Shown here piece by piece: positions 1 to 10,440 of a DNA stretch of 64,000 bases. Position numbers and translations under genes: made by a program. The notes under the pieces are model-generated. The model ran no database searches. It had not been told where the DNA came from and was given only the letters and a program-made list of their open reading frames with translations. Positions within the stretch are counted from its first letter, which is position 1, and each line of letters begins with the position of its first letter. Source of the stretch: Bremia lactucae (lineage: Eukaryota; Oomycota; Peronosporomycetes; Peronosporales; Peronosporaceae). The stretch lies in the NCBI RefSeq assembly GCF_004359215.1, contig NC_090617.1:4632692-4696691 (forward strand), read 5' to 3'.

Positions 1-1575
1 GAATAGTTCCATGCGAGTTGCCTGATAAAAAAGGCACTCGACATGAGATCGAGCTCAGATCGGGCTCAAATTACTGTGTCATGAAGCATTGACCACTCAC
101 TGCCTCGTATACAAGTACTTGCGATCGATAAATTCTTTAACGATCAATTACAAGCGAGCCATGTAAGGGAGTCAACCTTCCCACATAGCTCTCCGACCTT
201 CTGTGTGCGAAAGGCCACAGGAGGGTGCCGGATAGTGCACGCATTCAACAAACTAAATCCTGCAACGGTACCGGCTCAAACGCCGATACCTAGAAAAGAC
301 GTAATCATCGATGGTATGTCTAAGAGTACAATCTTTTCATCTATGGATCTGATGGATAGGTTCTATTAAATCCTTATGCGTGAACGAAACATCCCGTACA
401 CAGCAGTGAGCACTTTCAGTCGGATGCTCTGGGAATGGCTAGTGATGCCTCAGGGGCTTAGTAACGCCCCTGCAACATTCAACAGATGTGTAACAAATCT
501 GTTCAGACCGGTGCGAGAATTCGCACCGAGTTATTTTGACGATATATTCGTCCATAGCCGGGGAATGGACGGTAAGACGGACATGGAAGCTCATAAAACT
601 CACGTTCGTCAGGTTCTTACACTTACACGAAAGCATAAGTTGAACGCAAATCTCAAGAAGTGTATATTTGCTGCATGCGAAATATCACTTCTTGGGTGAA
701 TCGTCGGTAAACACGGTGTGCGCCCTGATCCAGAAAAGATCAAGGCAATTACGGACTGGTTGGTTCCAGTCGATGTCAGTGGACTTAAAAAGTTCCTTGG
801 ATTAGCGGTGTACTTGCACAAGTACTCTCGCAATTATGCAGAGATGACAGTTCATCTCTCACGTCTCTTGAAAAAAGACGAGAAATGGCTATGGAACGCA
901 GATTGTCAGCGTTCCTTTGAAGGTATCAAGCAATGCTTAATGCAATCGCCCATATTGGCGATTGCGGATCAAGACAGACCATTCCATGTGGTCTGTGACG
1001 CCAGCGATTTCGCAATCGGCTGTGCGTTAATGCAATACGATACAGATGGCGCGGAGCGCGTCGTCTGTTACCAATCGCGTCAGCTGCAACCAGCTGAACG
1101 CAATTATCCAGTGCATGACAAGGAACTCCTTGCCATGAAATATTCATTGGCTAAATTTAGGGTCTACCTCCTAGGAGATAGACCGTTCATCGTATATACG
1201 GACCATGCGTCATTACGCACGGCCGTCAATAGCCCACACCTCTCGCAAAGAATGGCGAGGTGGCTATCCTTCTTCGCGGAGTATAACTTCTCCGTCGAAT
1301 ATAAACCAGGACGACTTAATGTCGTCGCTGATGCGTTATCACGCCGACCCGATTTCGAGTCGGCCGTGCACTCCAACAGTGGAAATAACCCCGGTGTTGC
1401 TACACTCACTACGTTTCCGTCATCAACCTTACTTGATGACATAAAGAAAGCCTACACAGAAGATAAGTACCTTCTACGTTTCATGGATCATTTTAATGAA
1501 TCCATCCGAAAAATCTCTTAAAGATTTACCGGCTTTATATCGATTGTCATCCGATCGATACACAACACGCAACGG
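1..1575 (+). pseudogene. Gypsy family A pol fragment: reverse transcriptase and RNase H, integrase missing
   Basis: Enters from the left edge inside the RT domain. The RT catalytic motif YFDDIFVHS is intact near 532-561, preceded by MPQGLSNAPATF. Stop codons interrupt the frame at about 367 (in the FYQI motif) and about 697. RNase H follows at 718-1521 with its acidic residues in the contexts VCDASDFAIG, DKELLAMK and YTDHASL, and the ADALSRR end. The frame reaches the RNase H-integrase linker and breaks off near 1586. The integrase is absent and the sequence passes directly into the antisense frame described next. This is Ty3/Gypsy order (RT, RNase H, then normally integrase). It is a decayed copy. 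Confidence 0.93.
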
Positions 1576-1586
1576 CTTACTTTATA

Positions 1587-2213
1587 GTTTTGTCGCAAAA
1601 AAAAAGTAATATTTATTGTGAGGAGTAGTCTCTCCAGACAAACTATTGACTAGTCGTTCGGGCAAATGCCACGGCTTCTTCTCAGGGGGAGACGAGACAT
1701 TTTACTGTCTTCACTCCCCCGAGTTGTACCCACTGGAGCAGGGGTACCAGAAGAACTATTATTACGATGGCTTACGCCATCGTCATCAACTTGCACAGGA
1801 ACAGGTACAGGTAACCGTACGGGAGACGGAACAGGGCGATGAGAAATCATCCTAATCGTCGGGACCGAACAGACTATTAACTCATCTTTTAGACTGAGCT
1901 TTCTCTTTTGAAGGCTCATAGTCAGCCGCCTGACTTCTATCAGGCGACTGTCCTATTCTCCCCGAGTACTCGCATTCGTAGTTGACCTTCAAAGAGGGGT
2001 CACGTTCACGTGATGAACCACCACGTGCACCCGCAATATCTAGTGTTGCGCGAGAAGAAGATACTACAGCAGGCGAAACGTCTGCCGCAAGTTACAATAG
2101 TGCGTCGCCCGCGGCTGCATGTACCGCAGCCGAAGGCTCAGTACTATCAGCACCCCGCATTTACTTGATAACCATGCGAAAGAATTTGAAAGATGGTTCT
2201 GACCAATCAACAT
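1587..2213 (-). pseudogene. Antisense ORF of Gypsy family A (N-terminal part)
   Basis: Reads opposite to the pol of the same element and lies between pol and the 3' LTR. A start ATG at 2213 (MLIGQ) lies 76 bases before the LTR. After a frame change the translation contains AGDALL and SSRATLDIAGARG, matching AGDALL and SSTRATLDVAGAR in the copy at 16939-17149. Further on, from an internal ATG at 1919, come MSLQKRKLSLKDE, a VPVPVQ stretch, and GSEDSKMSRLPLRRSRG, which resembles GSEDNKMSNLAPEKKPW at 63421. It carries stops and frameshifts. I do not recognise the family. The C-terminal part has been deleted together with the integrase. Confidence 0.6.
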
Positions 2214-2275
2214 CATTTGATTAAGTGGTATCATAGTGACCACTCTACCCAATGACAGTCAGAGTGATGTCGTTT

Positions 2276-2288
2276 AAGGGAGGGGTGA
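2276..2288 (+). promoter_or_regulatory. Polypurine tract of Gypsy A
   Basis: AAGGGAGGGGTGA sits directly before the LTR start TGTAATGGGG. It fixes the LTR boundary and the plus orientation. Another copy lies at 17219-17231. Confidence 0.85.
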
Positions 2289-2731
2289 TGTAATGGGGAG
2301 TATCGTCACATGAAATAAACACTTAAAGGTTGTTAATTAATATTTTATCTAAAAGGTAAAGGATATTTGCAGGATATTACTTGATATAGTAATGTTCAGA
2401 AATCTTATCCATAAATAGGTACAGGCTATTACATCTAGTTATCCTGAAGACTAATCAGCTGTTAACGTAAACAAAGAGAGAGAGAGCGATAAGATTTCGA
2501 TTGTATGTTTAGTATAAGTTTATAGTTAAGTTAGCATTAAAAGATAGAAAGAAGAGAAACTGTATTATATTATTACAGTTATCATTTACCCCTCTTTAAA
2601 GCAAAAGTTTTGAAGAGAAGTCTTCCTCTCCACGTACTAGTGTACATAAAGTGACGTGAGGCACCACTCGCAACTGAAGCAGGCGAAGTGGACTTGTACT
2701 GGAGCAGTACAAGACGTAGTGCCCCGTTACA
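2289..2731 (+). repeat. 3' LTR of Gypsy family A
   Basis: 443 bp, starting TGTAATGGGG and ending CCCCGTTACA, so the termini are TG...CA inside a 10-base imperfect inverted repeat. It follows a polypurine tract directly. The same LTR recurs complete or in part at 4668, 9710, 9937, 14437, 16748, 17232, 43542, 46845, 47543 and 58016. Confidence 0.92.
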
Positions 2732-2989
2732 CTGAATATGATACTTAAATGCTGAGTAAAGTATATGTTTCCGGTTGATGGCAGCGGAACATCGTCAATA
2801 CGGTAACTTCGACAAATTTGATAAATATTAGCCAACAGTGGAAGTACGACACCACGATTTGAGACCTCAGCAGAAGCAACACCCCAAGTTAATAGTTCCG
2901 AATATAAATAAAGAAGCAATCGAAAATCATGCCTTTGGTGCTAATACAAGCATGACGTCGAATTCTACGCCGCGTCAGTAGAGCATCCC
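2732..2989. other. Spacer, nothing recognised
   Basis: Between the family A LTR and the minus-strand family B gag. A minus-strand frame of roughly 60 codons exists, but I recognise no domain in it and no repeat copy in the window supports it. Confidence 0.4.
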
Positions 2990-4119
2990 GCCCCGACTGC
3001 GCTCCTGAATATCCCGGCCCCTAAGTGGTCGATGCAGAACTCATGCGTCTCGCACGCTGGTTCTTGTCACCGCTTTTTGAAAAGGGAGTCCTCGTGCTGG
3101 GCATCTTTGCCCCAGCAGGGACTCTAACATAGCAGCGAGCCATCATATGGCTGCGCTTGCCGCATTTAAAAACAGACGACGTATGCATTGCCCAACTCCA
3201 TAGGAGTGGCATCTGTCCTCTCGGCCGATGGCTTATACCAAGCTGTCGCCGAGGCACTGTTGTAGGATTGCTCCTCAACTCAGGCAATTTGGATTGCCTC
3301 TTCCATCGTCGACGGCACCTTTATGAAAAGGGCCTGTCGAGATGGGCCATGCCGTAGTCCGTTCGTAAACGTGGGCACCTTAATGAGCTCCGGATCGGAC
3401 CTATGGTATGGACGCCGACAGCAAGCGCATCTCCTGCACATACTCTTGCAGATATCGCTTTGCCTGCGAGCTCCAAAGAAACACGCCTGAAGCAACGCTT
3501 CGTTGTTCGGCGGCTGATAGATGGCGCGAATCTTTTCCTTAAAGATCGCCCATGTACGGAACGCCTTTCTATCCATCATAAGCGCCGAGTAAGTCCACTC
3601 TGAGGCCTTACCGCGCAGATGCGACATAGCTTACGACACCATCCGGCTGTCGTCCAAGATGAGCTGCGTGACACCGCATTGCTCCACGGCTATATGCCAG
3701 TGGATAATCGTGTGCGCTGCAGTTCCATCTAACTTAGGCGGGTCCATCCGAATGGGCCTTGGCTAATGCGGCCGGGTAGAGAGCATCTCAACAGTCCTGT
3801 TGAGAGCCTCGCTCCGTGCCTGCTCATGCCTCAGCTCATCCTGAGTCTGAGTGACGGACTCCGCTGCAGCATGGCCTTGTGCCTCGAACGCGGCCCTCCG
3901 CTGTCCTAGCACGAATGCCTCAAACTGCTCCAACTGAGCAACATGTTGCTTAGGAGGACTACCCAGGAGCCTGGCCAGGGCTTGTTCACCAAGTTCCTGC
4001 GCCATTAGCCCTGCCACCTCCCGATGATGTTCGGAGAGGTGAGGAAAATGAGCATAATCAATATTGAGGCGCATCCTCGCGTACACACGCAGAGATGCGG
4101 GTCGTGGGAAGGATTTCAA
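2990..4119 (-). pseudogene. Gypsy family B gag, degenerate
   Basis: Read on the minus strand from 4119. An N-terminal coiled segment (about 3763-4119; QTQDELRHEQARSEALNRT) is followed by the capsid-like part (about 3280-3627; LRGKASEW and LFIKVPSTMEEAI) and a CCHC zinc knuckle (CGKRSHMMARCY, about 3150). Several frameshifts separate the pieces. The related plus-strand copy at 19682-20095 has the same knuckle (CGKRGHMMARC). Nothing of pol remains here; the element is cut off just after gag. Confidence 0.85.
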
Positions 4120-4130
4120 GTGCTACCAAG

Positions 4131-4643
4131 TGTAGGCGGGCACGTCGTAATGCGGCCACGATCTACGTAGATACACACGCTAACACAGCAAGGAAGCGGT
4201 TTACCTGCTTCTCTTGCGTGCAGTGAGGTAGTTGTGGTGGGCGCGTTGGCAACCTCACCCAACACACTAAGTACTCTGGTTAAGTGTCGTCACAGGAGCG
4301 GTAATCCGACTCCTCGTGCGCACTTACCAAGTAGCAAGTAGTTTTCAGACTGATTTATATTCAATCGATTTAAATATAAATACCTATTTTTACCAATTAA
4401 AATGTCGTCTCTATAAATAACACTTAATATATATGTATTGCGAGCGTATCTTTCTAGATACCTCGCGAAACGGATGATGCTGGGCGTCATCCCTCCTAAT
4501 GTGAATGTACCCATGTGTATCACATCCACAAGGGTAGGGTCAAAAATGTGCACCACACCCGAGTGCTGGGTCTGATTACTATTATTTAGTTATTGACTAT
4601 CCCCTTAAGTACACCAAGTGTACTTAACGGGGACTGTGTAACA
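4131..4643 (-). repeat. 5' LTR of Gypsy family B, with adjacent primer-binding site
   Basis: 513 bp on the minus strand, starting TGTTACACAG and ending CCCGCCTACA. Two bases inside the element (minus strand) lies TGGTAGCACTT, a primer-binding site whose first eight bases fit the 3' end of an initiator-Met tRNA (inference). Truncated copies are at 9758, 12059, 13110, 16000 and 25283. Confidence 0.85.
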
Positions 4644-4667
4644 TTAAGGCAACTTTAGCCCGTTACA

Positions 4668-4950
4668 TTCGCGGTCCAGTCATCATTCGACGCGCGCAAA
4701 GAGAAAGACAGATAAGACTTTTATTACATGTTTTGTATTAGTTTAACTAAGTTAGTATTAAGTAGATAGAATGAAAAAAACTTATGATATTAACACAGTT
4801 CTAAAAATTCCTATTTAAAGCAAGTTTTTTAAAAAGAGTCTTCCTCTGCACGTTCTACTGTACGTAAAGTGACGTGAGGCACCACTTGCACTTAGGCAGT
4901 GTGAAGTGGACTTGTACTGAAGCAGTACAAGTCAGTAGTGCCTCGTTACA
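4668..4950 (+). repeat. 5' LTR of Gypsy family A, 5'-truncated
   Basis: Carries the 3' half of the LTR, ending GTGCCTCGTTACA, followed by the PBS-like CTGGAAGCACTTTG. The 5' half is missing where it abuts the end of the family B LTR. It marks the left end of the second family A element (to about 9245). Confidence 0.82.
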
Positions 4951-5992
4951 CCTGGAAGCACTTTGTAGTCCGTCCAAGGACCACAATTCCATCAACTAAC
5001 ATGGGTATGTTAGATGATAATGGAAATACGTATCACTTTCCGCGTAATAGCTATTCATTTTTAAGTAACATAAAAAAGGAGTGCGATCGAACGAATCAAT
5101 TCGACTGTAGGGAACGATGCCATCTTGGCCATGCTGTCCGGTTTGGACAGAAATGCCCCTTATTCAGCCATCGCCAAGTTCATACAACATGAACTTGACG
5201 AGGCGAAGGAGAAGATGAAATTAGCGTTGCTTTTTCAGCAAGGCTCTCAACAGGCAGAAATGTTGAGGTTGCAACAGGCACAAACCCCTGTACCTGGGAT
5301 TACACACACGCGTTGTTCCGAAACTCTATAGATTGATCTCTCTTAGTATAGAGGAGTCGAACAAGGCTCCCTCTCAAGATGGTTTGTCGACTTGGACGAT
5401 GCCATAAAGGCACGTCACATCATCGACGAGCAAATGCAAGTCGCATTCGCTCAATCAAATTTGGCAGGTCGTGCCAAAACTTGGGCATTGGGCCTTAATT
5501 GCGCGACCCATACGTCTTTGGGTCGCTAGAGGCTTTGAAGCCCAGCTCAAACAGATGTTTGAACCGCCTAGGGCTGAGTTTAGAGATCGATCAGAGCTTC
5601 TAAAACTCAAGCAGGGCAAGCATGATGTTCACGCTTATGCTCAGCACAAACTACTCTTAGCGAGTTGTATCACGATCAACCCAGTTCATGAACACACGTT
5701 GATTACGGTGTTCATGTAAGGTCGTACGGATGGTCCCGTAAAGACCCACATGTTCCGCTTGGAACTGGATACGCTTGAAGAAGCAATATCCGTGGCGGAA
5801 CAGGAGGACTTTAGCTTGGGACAGGCTCAAGCTAGTTCGTCATCATATCGTCCTCCAAGACGACACGAAGTGGGAGGTCCAGAACCCATGGACCTCTCTT
5901 ATGTCGAAAGCGAGAAACCTCGCTTTTCAATCATAAGCGATAACAGAAATGCAATCGCTGTCAAAAGTTAGGACACTACGCTCATGAGTAGT
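4951..5992 (+). pseudogene. Gypsy family A gag, broken
   Basis: The translation starts near MGMLDDNGNTYHFPRNSYSF (about 5000) and continues through EAKEKMKLALLFQQGSQQAE, the capsid core (LEAQLKQMFEPPRAEFRDRS and HDVHAYAQHKLLLASC) and RLELDTLEEAISVAEQ. It ends in a knuckle remnant CQKLGHYAHE-stop-C near 5960-5990, where one zinc-binding Cys is Leu and a TAG splits the motif. At least three frameshifts or stops occur. The minus-strand copy at 13618-14220 is better preserved and confirms the order. Confidence 0.88.
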
Positions 5993-6199
5993 GCTCCACG
6001 CCCAAAATTGAGAGGTACTGAATGTAATTATAAACCGAATGCCAAAAAGGGCAACGGTCGCGGGTCCGACGTTGTTGCGGAATCGCAACAGCGATGCGGA
6101 CCGCCTAAAAACGGTCGGGGTCAGTAGGGGCGTTGCGCCCCTACTGATCCAGCAACCTCAAGAGAATTTGCAAATCTCTTGACTAAAGTTGCTCCAGAC

Positions 6200-6545
6200 A
6201 CACAATCATTATGTGTCTCCGCACCTGGTGATGAGGTATTTCTCATCACCTTAAAGCTGAAAGTGACATGATTTGTCACTTAGAGCCCTAGTGGACTGCG
6301 AAGCGCTGAAATACTTTATTCGTCGCCAGTCACTAGAGGGTCGTACGCCCAAATATCTTGAGTGCGACATCTTTCCAACGAGGATAACGGTGCGTCTAGC
6401 GACAGGCGTAGTATAATTTCACTATACGTTAAGAGATTCACAGTATGATGCTGATTTTATCGTACTGGATTTGGATGACAAATTTGATGTCATCCTAGGT
6501 TTACCTTGGCTCAGAAAAATATGAGCCAAGAATCAGCTGGCAGCA
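6200..6545 (+). pseudogene. Gypsy family A aspartic protease region
   Basis: Broken translation with VRLATGV, DADFIVLDLDDKFDVILGLPW and a preceding LECDIFPTR. It parallels the clearer family C copy at 28170-28490 (VRLATGV, DDDFIVIDLDENFDVILG). DVILGLPW is the usual end of retropepsin domains in this group. The catalytic Asp turn is not readable (VDCEALKYF), so the protease is dead. Confidence 0.7.
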
Positions 6546-7370
6546 TCGATCCGTGAAGTTGCCTGCCACTTGTTCATCAGATGGCCATCTGATGAACGTG
6601 TTGGAGCGTTTTACAAGCGTGTGATGTACTACGAGTGAGTGCGATGGCCTTACTTGTTGTACAATTGTTTGTATTGTTAGTACGACTGCATAAGATCCCA
6701 GTGTGATTACTAATCAACCTTTGGAGTTAGCTTCCGGCGGCTGTGTTAATTCACAGGCAGCGCCGAAGGTCCACCACTCGAAGAGGTCGAATGGATTGAG
6801 ACATGAATGTATGCCTGGCGAACGACATTCAAGGAGTATGCCGGTTGCCCCAAAAGGACAACACGATGATCCTAGGTTGAGTAGAGAGTCAACCATAGAG
6901 GACCCGACTGTGATAGCGCAATCACACTCGGAAGACGTTGAAGGAAAAGGTCTTCACGTACTTGAGGAGAAATCTCCTCAATTAGTTGAAGTAACTAGCC
7001 TCCAAGATCATGAGGGATTGATGCCTCGGCAGCCTGTGGATAAATCCTAGGAAGAAACTGAGAAATTAGATTGTCTTGGTTAACGACGGATCAAGAGTAG
7101 GCGCTTATACTCTTAATCTGTATGCGCCTCCGAAACTAACTTCGGAGATAACTTTATTGCCAACCCTAGAACCTAAGCAGTTCTTGAGAGATCTGCATTG
7201 TGGTACAATCAAGCAGATCGGTGTACTCGTCACATAGGACGGTTACGTAACCGACATACGGTCAGCAGTAATTTTGCAGAGAACGAACGGGTTCTCAGCA
7301 GCTCATCGATGAACGAAAGTGTCCTCGATGTGAAGACTCGAATTAAGAGATATACTACTCAATCTTGGGA
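6546..7370 (+). pseudogene. Protease-RT spacer of Gypsy family A
   Basis: Weakly coding connector. Near 7150-7330 it reads PTLEPKQFLRDLHCG and, in another frame, FAENERVLSSSSMNESVLD, matching the minus-strand family C connector at 27253-27474. A 26-bp perfect palindrome lies at 6572-6597 and a 12-bp stem hairpin lies just upstream of this region at 6121-6147. Confidence 0.6.
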
Positions 7371-8597
7371 GTCACTCAAGACAAATCCTATGTACGAGGA
7401 TTTAATAGAATTAAGGGATATATTCCCTGAAGCAGTTCCATGCGAGTTGCCTAAGGATAAAGGGACTCGACATGAGATCGAGCTCAAATCGGGCTCGAAG
7501 TACTGTGTCATGAAGCAGCGGTCACTGCCTCGTGAACAACTTGCGATCGATAAAAACTTTATCGATCGATAAAAAGCGGGCCATGTGACGGAGTCAACCT
7601 CCCCACATAGCTCTTCGACCTTCTGTGTGCGAAAAGCCACAGGAGGGTGGCGGATAGTGCTCGCATTCAACAAACTGAATGCTGCAATAGTACCGGCCCA
7701 AACGCCGAGACCTAGAAAGACTTAATCATGGGTGATATGTCTAAGAGTACAATCTTTTCGTCTATGGATCTGATGGATGGGTTCTATCAAATCCTTATTC
7801 GTGAACGGAACAGCCCGAACACAGCAGTGAGCACTCCCAGTGAGATGCTCTGGGAATGGCAAGTGATGCCCCAAGGGCTTAGAAACGCCCCTGCAACATA
7901 CAACAGATTAGTAACAAATCTGTTGAGACCGGTGCAAGAATTCGCACCGAGTTTTTTTTACGATGTGTTCGTCCATAGCCGAGCCATGGACTGTAGGGCG
8001 GACGTGGAAGCTTATAAAACTCTCGTCTGTCAGGTTTTTACACTTATGCGAAAACATAAGTTGTATGCAAATCTCAAGAAGTGTATATTCGCTGCAAGCA
8101 AAATACCACTTCTTGGGTGCATTGTCGGTAAACACGGCGTGCGCCCTGATCCCGAAAAGATCAAGGCAATCACCGACAGGCCAGTTCCAGTCGAGTTCAA
8201 AAGACTTAGAAAGTTCCTTCGATTAGCGGCGTACTTGCACAAGTACACCCGCAATTATGCCGAGATGACAGTTTATCTCTCTCATCTCTTGAAAAAAGAC
8301 GAGAGATGGCTATGGAACGCAGATTGTCAGCGTTCCTTTGAAAGAATCAAGCAAAGCTTGATGCAATCGCCAAGATGGGCGATTGCAGATCAAGACAGAC
8401 TATTCCATATCGTCTGTGACGTCAGCGATTTCGCAATCGGCTGTGCGTTAATGCAATTTGATACAGACGGCGCGGAGCGCGTCGTCTGTAGCTAACCGCG
8501 TCAGCTGCAACCAGCTGAACGCAATTACCCAGAGTATGACAAGGAACTCCTTGCCATGAAATATGCACTGGCTAAGTTTAGAGTCTACCGTCGTAGA
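7371..8597 (+). pseudogene. Gypsy family A RT and partial RNase H, catalytically dead
   Basis: RT fingers and palm are readable from SLKTNPMYEDL (about 7375) through MGDMSKSTIFSSMDLMDGFY and MPQGLRNAPATYNR. The catalytic motif is FFYDVFVHS where the sister copy at 532 has YFDDIFVHS, so the first catalytic Asp is Tyr and the enzyme is inactive. RNase H starts FHIVCDVSDFAIG, meets a stop near 8493, and ends abruptly after the KFRVY motif at about 8590. The rest of RNase H and the integrase are deleted. Confidence 0.92.
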
Positions 8598-9245
8598 GAC
8601 GCTTCGAGGTTATGTCCAATCGTATCCGAATCGGAGCGAGATTTATAGATAATCGAATTTGCCTTAAGAAATTAGGTGTATGCATCTACAACGCATACAC
8701 CCCTTCACATGACAGCTGGGAGCCTCGTTCCCAGCCGGTTATTGACGTGAGGAAGGTCCATAGAAAAAACACGCCCCTGACTGTTGTAAATCGATTTCAT
8801 AACGTCATTCGCATCGCGCATCTCGATAGAGATGCAAAGCCTTCCCCAGGGCAAGGAAGGGAAACCGACATTCCGTCTTACTCGCTTCGTGTTGTATACA
8901 CGACACGGACAGGAATCATCCCACGTGAGGCATTGAAATCCTGCCTCATGTGACAACAGATGCAATTTATACCTTGCACCGGTTGGACCTCAAACTTAAA
9001 GCGAATCGCGTTAAGTTCCTTAGAGTCAGGCTTCGCGTCCAATCTCTTTGACATCGCGATTGAAGGCGGTCCAGGCATGCATCAGCGAGAATTTGTCTCA
9101 CTTGTTGTTGCCACTGTACCGTCGATGCTCAAAACAGCATCGAGATAAAAAGTTTCTTCAGCGCGAAAGTTCTTCGCGCTAGAATCAAAGCCATATAGCT
9201 TTGTCGCAAAAAATATGAATTATTAATTGTGAGTTGTTGCTCGTT
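8598..9245 (-). pseudogene. Antisense ORF of Gypsy family A (middle and C-terminal part, REAWL domain)
   Basis: Antisense to the RT element ending at 8597. Read from 9245 downward: FATKLYGFDSSAKNFRAEETF, GREAW, ARYKLHLLSHEAG, LTWDDSCPCRV, then SIEMRDANDVMKSIYNSQG and LPHVNNRLGTRLPAVM. A frameshift separates the first and second halves. The same series is seen on the plus strand at 63540-64000. Homologous parts are at 25560, 26780 and 52150. Family unrecognised; the CPC(C/R) cluster may be a metal site (inference). Confidence 0.6.
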
Positions 9246-9249
9246 GACG

Positions 9250-9702
9250 ATTTGACGAGTCTTATGGCAGCGTCCAACTCGACAACCATCTCAAGAGGGA
9301 GTCTTCTTCGACTCCTTTATACTTATAAATGTCAATCTTTAGAGTTTCGGGACGACGCGTATGCATCTTCCCAAGTACAGGGGTCTGTACTTGTTGTAAA
9401 CTCAACAGTTCTGCCTGTTGAGAGCCTTGCTGATTAAGCAAGACTACCTTCTCCTTCGCCTCGTCAGGTTTATGTTGTATGAACTTGGCGATGGCTGAAT
9501 AGAGGGCATCTCTGTATAAACCGGACAGCATGGCCAAGATGGCATCGTTCTTTACGGTCGAACTCATTCGTTCGACCGCAATCCTTTCTATGCCAGTTAG
9601 AAAGGAGTAGCTATCACGCGAAACGTCATGCGTATTTCCATTATCATCTAACATGTCCATGTTAGGTGATGGAAGTGTGGTCCTTAAACGGACTTCAAAG
9701 TG
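9250..9702 (-). pseudogene. Gypsy family A gag N-terminus
   Basis: Minus-strand start near 9660 (MDMLDDNGNTHDVSRDSYSF), then LAMLSGLYRDALYSAIAKF and QQGSQQAELLSLQQ, through VEEDSLLRW at about 9300. It breaks where it meets the antisense ORF fragment at 9245. The PBS TGGTAGCACTTTG and a family A LTR start lie immediately upstream at 9697-9709. Confidence 0.85.
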
Positions 9703-9709
9703 CTACCAG

Positions 9710-10135
9710 GTGTAACGGGGCACTACTGACTTGTACTGCTTCAGTACAAGTCAACTTCGCACTGGATTACCGTCGTGACGACACTTTACTAGAGTACTTA
9801 GTGCGTTGGATGAGGTCGCTAAGGCGTCCACCACAACTACCTCTCTGCACGCAAGAGAAGACGATTATTTCACTTCTTCGCTGTGCCAGGGTGAGTGTCT
9901 AAGCTGAGCGTGGCCGCATGAAGACGTGCCAGCCTGAACGGGGTGTATCGTTACATGAAATTAACACTTAAAGTTTGGTAATTTATATATTATCTAAAAG
10001 GTAGGTAATATTTGGAGAACATTACTTTACATGGTAATATTCTAAAATCTTTTCAATTGGTAGATAAAGACCATTATATATGCTTTCTCCGCCGTACAGT
10101 TAGCGCTGTACGCGCGCAAAGAGAGAGGTATTGAG
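9710..10135. repeat. Mosaic of three LTR fragments (A minus, B plus, A plus)
   Basis: 9710-9757 is the family A LTR in minus orientation (TGTAACGGGGCACTAC). At 9758 it switches to a plus-oriented family B LTR (GGATTACCGTCGTGACG), which runs to about 9935. From about 9937 a plus-oriented family A LTR (ACGGGGTGTATCGTTACATG) follows to about 10130. No host sequence is visible between the pieces. Confidence 0.8.
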
Positions 10136-10261
10136 ATTAAGGGAACTACTTCAAGAATAAGGCATGCAAATGGCTGAGCCTATGTAAATGAAGCTGGACA
10201 CACAAGCGGCGATAACGTAATTGGAGAGCGAAACAAAGTACGGCAAGTGCCACGCCCGTAG

Positions 10262-10440
10262 ATGCTCCTTTCAAAATTTATATGCCACTACGCTAGCGCT
10301 ATTATTGTGAAACTAATTCTTGTAAAGTCTGTCGAGATGATCGCAGATTTGCGAACAAAGGCCTTCCCTTCTCAAGGATTGTCGAACTGCGTGATATGTT
10401 TACTTGAAGGCCATATAATGTGCAAGCGAGGGGGAGTGTT
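10262..10440 (+). mobile_element. Ty1/Copia 3' end: RNase H tail and LTR start
   Basis: The translation reads VKLILVKSVEMIADLRTKAF, the C-terminal MxADxxTK signature of Copia RNase H. Downstream a purine run GCGAGGGGGAG leads into TGTTAGAATGTTC at 10437, a typical polypurine tract and LTR start. I cannot place the LTR end. Confidence 0.72.

Noticed and set aside
1982..2224. 80-codon plus-strand Ala/Ser-rich frame before the 3' LTR
   Set aside because: The minus frame of the same DNA is the one conserved in the second copy at 16939-17149; this is its shadow.
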